Assembly (NCBI RefSeq): GCF_963675165.1
Contig: NC_087388.1
Coordinates: 3,140,800 to 3,204,799, forward strand
Source: Halichondria panicea
Lineage: Eukaryota; Porifera; Demospongiae; Suberitida; Halichondriidae
Direction of reading: 5' to 3'
Length of the DNA: 64,000 nucleotides
Shown here: positions 55,981 to 64,000 of the stretch, piece after piece
Position numbering within the stretch: position 1 is the stretch's first letter
Layout: every line of letters starts with the position of its first letter
Notes under the pieces: generated by a model
The model's input: the letters and a program-made list of their open reading frames with translations, nothing else
Told to the model about the DNA's origin: nothing
Databases searched by the model: none
Translations under genes and position numbers: made by a program

Positions 55981-56937
55981 CTATCGTAACAATTTCAAGT
56001 GCAGATTGGATTCCAAGTGGCTCAATATAATTATGCACACTTCTAAATTAACCAGCAAATGTCCTTGTACGTCTTGTACGTCTAAAATTTCTACTGAAAT
56101 AGTGCTGTTATACAGATTGAGCAAGATCACTACCACAGGACTCGTCATCGGTAAAAACTGTACTTTGTGCACCTTGGACAACAGAATCTTGTGACGCCCA
56201 TTATGCCCAAGAATTTCGATGATTTGATTTTGAACATCAGGTGATGTGTAAATAGCAGAACGTTCAAGGTGGTCACCAAGAACTGTGGCTACACGAATAT
56301 GTAACAATGCAGGGATATTTTGTCGCCCACATAGTTCTCAGCGGTTGACATGTCATCTAGCTGTGACTGGATGTCTTGTTGCTCGCCTTTGACAAACCCG
56401 TCCATAGCCACAACGGATTGCTTGTGATAGTGTCGATCAGCATGCTGGTCTAGCTTCTCCAAGGCTCTCTTGCGAAGAGGACACAGGACAGACAAAACCC
56501 TCCATCTGCTTGCTGACTGTATCTAAGCCAAGGATACCACTTGTACTGGAATTTACGTCGTCAACTTGTTGTCGGTTTTTTCAGCTGAGGGCAATGCAAT
56601 TGACTGATCTTGACAACTGTACCGTGTATAGTTATAATTATAATTTTCTTGTACTTGTAATGTAATTTATGATGTTACAATTTTGTTGTAACATTAAATA
56701 ATGCATAATAAATAATACATAATATTTATAGTGCTAACATGTACAATGTATGTATAATAATGATAATGTAGCTGACTTTGCTGGCTCTTCATCAGTACTC
56801 AGGCTGGCAGTACTAGAGCTTGGCAAGCTGGCCCTTGAGAAGTAGCGGTCCAGTTTCTGTGACATGTTGCTGCTCTCAATCAACCTCTGTGGATCAGTTG
56901 CACAGTGCATTGCCACACCTTGCTTCAATTGAATCAA
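55981..56937 (-). pseudogene. hAT-type (ZMYM1/DUF4371-like) transposase remnant
   Basis: On -, MSQKLDRYFSRASLP near 56860 resembles the N-terminal lead of these proteins. It is followed by LDQHADRHYHKQSVVAMDGF at about 56450 and then HLERSAIYTSPDVQNQIIEI and ILLSKVHKVQF at about 56260-56160, in the order of DUF4371-containing hAT-related transposases. The catalytic core and C-terminal dimerisation region are missing, and frames shift between the pieces. The adjacent open frame 57172-56894 is not recognised. Confidence 0.5.
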
Positions 56938-57172
56938 AGTTACTAGCTAGCTCTTGGACATGCTGTTTGTCTGCCACTAATCTATACCAGGGCTGACAAG
57001 GCTGACAACTCATCAGAGAAGGTCTTAGTGTAGTTTTTGGGGCTCCAGCCCTGCCCCTCAGGGGCGTAGGGGTTTTATCCTTGGACCACTGGTATTTGAC
57101 TAATTCCCTTGCAGCACACATTAGTACACCAACATCTTCCACAGAATGAGCGAGAACAACAAGATATTGCAT

Positions 57173-58040
57173 TTCTTTCTTCCTCCCTATATAAGAATGT
57201 ATGTTTCATTCATTTGTGAGGCAAATTACCTAGCAACCTTCAGGTCATCCATATCACTTGAGCTTCCTTGTCTATACAATCATGCAGATAGACTTACGCA
57301 TCCATGCAAGTAGATATTATGCTCATTGCAAGGGTTCTCAGTCATCTTTCTCGTCCTCAACGCAGCACACTAAATACTTAGTTATGCGATTGCACGCGCT
57401 TGCCAAAGAGAGGTTCAAACAAAGAGAGGTTCAAACTAACCAGTATAGTGCACACAGGTAATTCACATGCATTATAATACTACATTACCCGTTCTAGAAT
57501 GGGGTACACTGCGGGTTTCTAGTTACTTTTTACTGCAAAATTATGTGTCCATAAAATTAATTACGAGTCACGATTTGTATTACCTTCAGAATCATCACTT
57601 TCAGGTAAACTTCACTTCACCTTGGATGGATACTTTGTACCGTGCATCTCAACCATGGCACCATCTGGCTGCTCCCCACTGTCACTAAGATAAAACTAAC
57701 AGAGTCAGGAAAAACGTGGTGCGCACATATTTTAATCGGTTTTTTCCAAGACAAACACTCCTTGTCGAATATCGGCCTATGGTTGTACCTCATTCTTCCA
57801 ATGTTGATCTACACACCATAGAAATTGGCTAATACTTTATGACTGCATGTGCATGCATTGCATCGCATAATACTGCTTGTGGAGCTTTGTTTGGCCGGAT
57901 TTTACGTAGACAACCTGACTCAAAGGAATAAATGACCTCATCAGTGTGGCAGTGACCCAGAGAAAGAAAAAGACTAGCAAAGCTCCACCAGCAGTCTGAT
58001 GTCTGACTGATATCCATCAGCCTCTGGGGACTCGTGAACT
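57173..58040. other. Region between hAT remnant and gypsy element
   Basis: AT-rich with a perfect 16-bp tandem duplication AAAGAGAGGTTCAAAC (57405-57436). Short open frames show no family. No gene is supported. Confidence 0.4.
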
Positions 58041-58413
58041 GACTCTACCGCTGTGCGCATGCTCAGATCAGGGTTCAAAGGTCAAATTGTGCACTGGAAC
58101 CTTGACTGGAGAAATTTCCCTAATCGGCTTCAAGCCACTTGAACTAACACAACACAACACTTAATGTTCGTAAGGATACCACATTTCCTCCCCTGTTAAA
58201 TGTTAGTGTATCCACCATATCGCGATTTCTTTGCGGATGGTTTTCGAGCTGTTATGTTAATGTTAATGTTAATGCACCAGTCGAGGGTGACTCATCAGGT
58301 GGAGTCGGAGACGTGCCTGAACATTCTTTAGTTCTGGAGCCTGTGCGATAGCATCAACTTAGCACCAACTTTACTTGGATTCCCTCTTTGCTGATCCTGA
58401 TGACCAAGATATT

Positions 58414-58740
58414 CTACCGACTTGGCCAAAGATACATTTCTCCTTCAATCGCAACCCGTGTTCCGTCCACTCCTGTTATCAACAGATTGTCTAAGTAGCA
58501 GATAACGTGAGGCACTCCACGGTGTCCATCAGTATTGCTGGGGCTGACGCCACGCCAAAAGGAAAGGAAGTCGGCTGAACTGGTATAACCCTTGATGGGT
58601 GGGTAGAGTCCTCGACCTTCCTCGACCTGTAGATACGCTTGTGACAAATCAAGCTTAGTGAAAAGGGGTCTTCGGGTTTAGGCAAGGGGTACTGATCAAC
58701 TTCAAGGTCTTGGTTGATAGTCACTTTATAGTCGCCGCAG
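58414..58740 (-). pseudogene. Reverse-transcriptase fragment (Ty3/gypsy)
   Basis: In shifting frames on -: LNQ-type motif TINQDLEVDQYPLPKPED, SQAYLQVEE, FPFGVASAPAI and PHVICYLDNLLITG. The catalytic YxDD box reads YLDN, so one catalytic aspartate is replaced. Together with the frameshifts this copy cannot be active. Confidence 0.65.
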
Positions 58741-58899
58741 AGTCGAAAACGTCCATCTTTCTGGCTGCCCAGTCACTGCTAGGTATTTTCTGGATGATAC
58801 CTTGTTGCTCCATGCAGTCCAATTCATCTTTGGTTGCATAAGGAACAGGACGTGGTTTGAAAAACCGAGGAGTAGGCCGTCTGTGACCTCACAGTACCT

Positions 58900-59050
58900 A
58901 ACTCGTCCTTGAACAATGAATCTCCTTGAACAATGAATCGTATTCGTGTAACAAATTCTGTAGTGTACGCAGCTTGAATTTAGAGAACCTGGTGGCCTCA
59001 GAGATAATAGATATTGCAGCTCCGGTATCGATTTCCATCTTGGCTGTGTA
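58900..59050 (-). pseudogene. Retropepsin fragment (Ty3/gypsy)
   Basis: AKMEIDTGAAISIISEATR carries the DTGA active-site motif of retroelement aspartic proteases, followed by LLHEYDSLF and a shift of frame. Immediately upstream on - the homology stops at about 59053, where the GATAGTAGAGGAAGGGGATTGG sequence (also at 14349 and 15350) begins. Confidence 0.6.
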
Positions 59051-59599
59051 GAAGCATAGATAGTAGAGGAAGGGGATTGGAAACGCAGGCAATTAGCACT
59101 ATTTCACACGGACCGTCTACCTGGCTGGTCCAATAAAGTGCTGAGCTTGCAATTATTCTAGTAGCTAGCTAGCTAAGCTATAGAAGGCATGATCATGATA
59201 TATACTAGAGAAGGAAGGCATAGATAATGGAGGAATATCTACTGCACTAATGAAAGGGGATCACTGGAGAGCTGTGTGAATGATTATGAGCTGAGCTACA
59301 GTGAGTCATTGTTAGTTCTTTGGTTGGGGAACTAACTGTTTCCGTATCCCCTTTGATTTCTGTGTTGTTTTTTTCTGTGTAGATTTGTACTCCTCCATCC
59401 AGGCACTTGCATATGAAAATCCACGGATTTTCACCCACTGGCTCACTGTCATCTCCAAGAGCGTAGCCGAGCATTCTTCTTCCCAGTCAGCACCCACTAT
59501 GGACCGAAGAACTGAACATCATCATTGGCAATGATGGAGCTATTGATGGATCTGTTAGTGTGGGAATTGTCTCTTTCGTTAGATGCTTCCTGATTTCAA

Positions 59600-61504
59600 G
59601 CTCCATGGCCTGGAAGACATCATACGTGACTCTTGTTAGTCCACCCCGATTGACAGCTTCGACCCAGCTTCGACCCAGGCTGCAGAATCAGCAGAATCAG
59701 CAGTTTTCTCGTCACCTTCATCCAGTAAGTCCCAGAGGCAGAGTAGGAGGCTCCTTTTCAAGGACTTCATGAGTTTCTTTTTCAGCATTCGTGGGATGTA
59801 TCCAGCTGCGTACCTGAGCCCGTAAGTCTCTTCATCTGTCAGTGTCATTGCTGTTCATTTTCCAACCGTCAACTGGAATTGATTAGGTTCTTGAAGACAA
59901 CAAACTGGATAAAGGCAGTGGATAGCTCTGTGGACCCAGCTTGCTGCAAGAAACAGTGCCATTCATGGAAATAGGGTTCAGAGGTACGGAGTGTGTGGTA
60001 AGCTGACCACATTGCTTCTCTGCTTGCCTTTATTTTAGCTTTCTTCGTATCAAAACATTTACTAAGGGAAGCAACCAGTTCATTTTCAAATATTTTTGCT
60101 TCTTGTAGGTGTTCCATTTCGAGAGAGCTGGGAGTCATATACACTTTCCAAAAGAAGACTAGATTCCATTTTAAACTTTACTGAATTATTATGCTCACTA
60201 TCATTGTGCTTTGACAGGTATTGATAGATAATAAATTTTTAAAGTGCAGAGTTCACATAGTGTTAAAATTAAGTTGTTCATAACTCAGTACAGGCCTAAG
60301 TGTTTTGACTTTGTTCTTCGTTGACGCTTTGGGAGTGGAGTTGATAATTTGTCGACACATACATCTTGTGTTCCTCCACGACAATTTCCTTTCAAAACAG
60401 CTGGAGTATTCTGTATTCTGTATCACCCTGAGTGCCTGGGTGTTCTTCGGGTTGTCATGGACTCCTCCACGCTGTCTCTGTGTTCCAAAGAACCGTTCCA
60501 AGGGATCTTGACAAATACGCTGACTCAAAAATGACTCAAAAATGACTCCACACCAGGCACTTTAAATAAGTAGCAAACAAGCTCCACAAACGATTTAGCT
60601 GTAGACACAATTAATATAATTTCAGGGAGTGGAAAAATCACTTACTAGTCATCTTGAGTCCCAGGATTGTTTCACGACTTAGTAGCATTGAGTTCATAGC
60701 TGTCTTGGTAAATCCAGAGCGCTCTTTCACTGATTTCTCCCAGAGGAAAGAAAGTCATTCTCAAGCCACTGCAGCAGTAGGATATGCACACTGTACATAT
60801 ACACGCAGATTTCAAGCGGAAGTCTTCTTTGTTAACATAGGGCATTTGGAAAACTTTCCGAGAATACAGACCATGCGTGTAGTTGTGCAGGCATCAAAGA
60901 ACTTGTCCATCATCTAAGTGAACTTTACTGTCTCCGACACTTCTTCCCCTCCAGTAAGCTTTAGGACTTTGGACACAGATCAACTCAACACCTGTATTCA
61001 CACAGTATAGTCAATCTAATACAGAAACGGCCTTATTATACCTGGGCAGAAAGGTCGACCCTCATCTTAGAAAACGATGTCAGCTGGATATGTTCAAATT
61101 TAAGTTTGGGAACCATTCTTATCCGGTTTGCATCCCTGTTGTAGAGGCTGGTTAGGTGAGACCAGCTGACCCCTTGCACAGTGTACAAGTTAATTTCAGA
61201 CTTACCCAGAGCAAACGGTGCTTTGACGGTGCTTTGACTGCCAGCAATTTCTCACAGTCTTTACCAAATGAGGTGGGTCCGAGATAAAAAAAAAAATCTC
61301 GGCAACCTTGTGGTGCATGTGGGTTTTCACCTTGTAGATTAAATCTGTACAGGACAACGGCTGGTGCAGCTTGACGAGTCTTCGATTAACTGAGTTCCCA
61401 TCCAGTGTTGCTCCAAGCACCTGTACAGGGTTTTGCAGAATTCTTGCAACAGGGCTAAACAGACACAGCAATGACTTCCAATGACTTCCATATATGGAAG
61501 TCAA
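59600..61504 (-). pseudogene. P-element-like (THAP9-type) transposase remnant
   Basis: Pieces on - follow the order of P-type transposases: LGATLDGNSVNRRLVKLHQ and SDPPHLVKTVRNCWQSK (61504-61202), then QDPLERFFGTQRQRGGVHDN (60528-60440), then TDEETYGLRYAAGYIPRML (59848-59790). The N-terminal THAP zinc finger is not seen. Frames are broken and the middle is partly deleted. It lies within the gypsy element above. Confidence 0.65.
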
Positions 61505-61594
61505 GTCAACTGCTGACTTAGAATATTGTGTGTACTATGCAGGGTGTCATACTGCTCATACAGAGGAGGGATATGATTATATCCCTCCTCTGGC

Positions 61595-61618
61595 TCCAAT
61601 CCCCCCCCCCCCCCCCCT
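61595..61618. repeat. Poly-C tract
   Basis: About 18 consecutive C after AATC. Comparable homopolymer runs occur near 8884, 19105, 37518 (G) and 47801 (G). Length at such sites is unreliable in most assemblies. Confidence 0.8.
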
Positions 61619-62117
61619 CTAAAATGTGCATTTAGGTACTCATTAGGTACTCAGTTGTATTTGAGTGTCCATAGCGATAGGGTATCGAAATAACTGTTGA
61701 CCTTTTTCTGGTGATGTTTCAAATGGTAATGTTTGAAAGTCCCCTCTCTAATTGCAATTGTATGACACTCTGGTATGTGTATAATTATTTGAATGGCTTG
61801 AATTGAAAGTTGTCCTGTGAGCCTAAAAGAGAGCATCACAAGATCAGGAGGACATCCTGACAAGATTTAGGTGCATGGACGGTGTACCAGGTGGAAATGT
61901 CGTAAAGTTGGTGACAAGACAATTTGCTTCAACTGTGTGCAGAACTGTTGCTCTTTTCAATGACACCCTGATAAGCATTTCCATGGTGCACCACCCACCA
62001 CCTTAATTAAATCTTGTGAATAAGCTGATGCTCTCTTAAGGCTCCAGGACATCTTTCAATTCAAAATACAGATACCTGCACATGTACAATAATAAAAGTA
62101 ATAATAAAATTAATAGT

Positions 62118-62300
62118 AAAAGTCAGCAGTTGACTTCCATATATGGAAGTCATTGCTGTGTCTGCTTAGCCCTGTTACAAGAACTCTGCAAAACCCTGTA
62201 CCCAAAATATTATAGTCAGCAGTTGACTTCCATATATGGAAGTCTTTGCAGTGTCTGTTTAGCCCTGTTGCAAGGATTTTGCAAAACCCTGTATGTATTA
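62118..62300 (+). repeat. Two inverted fragments of the P-like transposase
   Basis: AGTCAGCAGTTGACTTCCATATATGGAAGTC.TTGC.GTGTCTG.TTAGCCCTGTT..AAG....TGCAAAACCCTGTA occurs at 62125 and again at 62216. Both are inverted relative to 61430-61510 inside the transposase. All three share the 14-bp palindrome ACTTCCATATATGGAAGT core. Confidence 0.75.
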
Positions 62301-63000
62301 AGACATGCAGAGAAAACATGTAGAATTTTGTATAATAGGCATGCAAACATGTACCTGTAGTATAAACTATATATATACCTTCAAGCCGCAATTTCTTACT
62401 GCCTCCCAGAATGGGTCATAAAGAAGATCACCAGAGAGGTCAACACATGGAAATTGGGCATATGGAAACTTAAGACTGCTGAACAGACCACGAACCATGA
62501 ATACCATCATTGTCTTCGCTAGCTTAGGTTTTACGAGTTTGTCATCTTCAATGCTCTTTTAAATCCAATCATGGCACCAGAATGTTTGTCGAAAACCATA
62601 CTTCGTGCGTTCTTCTTTGTTGCAGCGTCAAGTTGGCAAATGAATTAGGAGAAAGATCTTTGAGGAAAGTGGTTTCCTCCAACCCACCCTCTCAGTTCAA
62701 GAAGACAGGGCTCATTTAGTGGCGCACCTTCTGTCCGGCACACTGATTGGTCCGGCACACTGATTGTCAACTATTGCTAGGTTTTACTAGTATCCGGTGC
62801 TCTGTGGTGCTCTGCTTGTGTCTCGCTACGCCATGCCTTGAAGGATCAACGACTTAAAAACAGTACTGTCAGTACCACTCATGTCAGCAAAGTCAACTAC
62901 AGGTACGTACTTGGCGTATGAAGCACTTATTCTGTTTATCAAGTTATACATTGTAGAATCGCCTGACACAAGCAACTCAAAAGCAACGTGACTGAATCAA

Positions 63001-63579
63001 ACAGAGGATTGGGCGTCACTCTACCTCATCATGACCTACTCGATACGGCATCAAAGGGTGGGTTGGGCGGCAGGCTGGTCCCTGCTTTCCACATGAGTGA
63101 CACTCTGCATCCTTGAAACGCTGCGGAGTGATTCGACTTTCCACAGTGGTAACATGGCTGCGGTCTCCTTTTGCTTTGTATGTTCTGGGTTGCTGGCCTT
63201 GAGCGCTCTGGTGTTGCTCTCTCCTGTGCGATTTTCATTGCTCTCGTCTTGCTTCGCTTCGGAGTCCTGCAACGAAACGGTCACGTAGGGGATACGCCCC
63301 AAAATTGCAGTGTGTTGCCAGCTTGCGTAGAGCTGCATCGTATTCTGCTAAAGATTCGTCAGGGCCCTTTTTTGAAAATGAAAACGTTCTGCGATCACCG
63401 CTCGTGTCGGTTCGTAGTGCTTCCATAGTGCAGCAAATATTTCTCCCTGAGGCGAACTTCGTCTTCGCCTCGGGTGCAAGCAAGTCACATAGAAGACTGT
63501 AGGTCGTTGCACCAATGGATTGCTTATCCGTGAGGTAGAGGTCTACCTGATCCAGGTAGGACTCTTGGTCTGGTCCCAT
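63001..63579 (-). pseudogene. Ty3/gypsy gag with zinc knuckle
   Basis: On - the frame from 63579 (MGPDQESYLDQVDLYLTDKQ) includes a capsid-like core (SKKGPDESLAEYDAALRKLA, CNFGAYPLRDRFVAGL) and, after a shift near 63240, a zinc knuckle with CYHCGKSNHSA. That fits gag followed by nucleocapsid of Ty3/gypsy elements. The fourth zinc ligand sits in a second frame (GCRVSLMW/CRVSL), so the knuckle is damaged. The 5' LTR lies just upstream. Confidence 0.62.
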
Positions 63580-63783
63580 AGTGTGTGGCTGTAGGGTACT
63601 TGATCCACAATCCTCGTCGCCAGTGAGATAACTTCAATAATTTATTAAATCAGAACTCACAAAATACACAGGCTGTTTATACCAACTAAATAAGAACATG
63701 AAACCACTAGAACTAACACAACACAGTATTTCCGGAATCACAGTCTTTATCTAATGTTAGTTCCATGTCGTAAGGATACCACA

Positions 63784-64000
63784 ATATGAATATGAATGTA
63801 CCTAGCAACTGACCACCCCCCCTAATTAGCGATTGTTTTGTATGAAGGTTGTGTTCTCAATATTCTCACGGGTCAGACGCCTCATGATGTCCACTGCTGT
63901 ACTAACGCTGATGCCTCGGTGAGTCTACCGTACCCCTATTCCCCAAAAACATTTGTAAAACATTTGTAACAGTCATTCCGCGAAAATTTATACCCTCGAA
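63784..64000. other. Right edge of window
   Basis: AT-rich sequence with a TGATGCCTCGGTGAGTC fragment (63909) of the TGCCTCGGTG family and a short tandem AACATTTGTAAAACATTTGTAA (63949). No gene. Confidence 0.5.

Larger units (their letters stand above)
58060..63783 (-). mobile_element. Ty3/gypsy-like retrotransposon remnant split by a nested insertion
   Basis: The element reads right to left: LTR start TGTGGTATCCTTACGA (63783 down); TTAGTTC..GTGGTTTCATG within the LTR; a GGCGACGAGGATTGTGG leader (about 63625); gag (63579-63001); an interruption; protease (59050-58900); reverse transcriptase (58740-58414); and a second LTR start TGTGGTATCCTTACGA (58183 down). Matching LTR starts and gene order support one element. 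Between about 62950 and 59060 foreign DNA including a P-like transposase is inserted. Confidence 0.6.

Noticed and set aside
1..64000. Prokaryotic operon, defence system or organelle sequence
   Set aside because: Genes are intron-split with GT-AG borders and animal-specific domains; no operon layout or prokaryotic signals were seen.

Overview
This is an intron-rich, AT-rich invertebrate animal genome window. Three conserved metazoan genes occupy the left half and degenerate transposable elements dominate the right half. Compact exons with GT-AG introns, many copies of small inverted-repeat elements, the frequent palindrome TACATGTA and the transposon families present (Helitron, Ty3/gypsy, P-like, hAT, CACTA-like) suggest a sponge or another early-branching invertebrate. 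That assignment is inference.

Host genes, 1-34 kb. The 3' part of a CNOT10 gene (CCR4-NOT deadenylase subunit) runs on + from 651 to 5407; its 5' part lies outside the window. It converges on a complete DUF1640 gene of the MCUR1/CCDC90B family (inner mitochondrial membrane, coiled coil, C-terminal membrane helix), 9395 to 6607 on -. Only 257 bp separate its start codon from the start codon of a complete nine-exon RANBP9/RANBP10 gene on + (9653-34025; SPRY, LisH, CTLH and CRA regions; CTLH E3-ligase scaffold). All nine RANBP9 exons join in frame to 516 codons plus stop. RANBP9 and MCUR1 are, as I recall, also neighbours on human 6p23, so this linkage may be ancient.

The introns and intergenic DNA of 1-34 kb hold miniature inverted-repeat elements of several families, a Helitron-derived fragment, a piggyBac-like 5' remnant, a 1.5-kb palindrome with a coding-like centre, and a frameshifted antisense gene of unknown mobile type.

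Mobile-element half, 34-64 kb. Two diverged copies of a roughly 3-kb composite repeat (36.0-39.0 and 46.3-49.25 kb), containing broken gag-like and Helitron-like coding sequence, flank a 7-kb interval. This interval holds a multi-exon CACTA/Tnp2-like transposase on -, a small uncharacterised gene on + at its left end, acidic + exons inside a transposase intron, and a multi-exon BEN-domain gene on +. The interval may be one large transposon with accessory genes and is the most interesting part of the window. From 54 to 64 kb there are degraded Ty3/gypsy, hAT (ZMYM1-like) and P-element-like copies; the P-like copy sits inside a second Ty3/gypsy element. Much of the right half carries perfect 10-80 bp head-to-tail duplications, and one of them breaks the transposase frame.

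No rRNA, tRNA, CRISPR array or prokaryotic operon was recognised.
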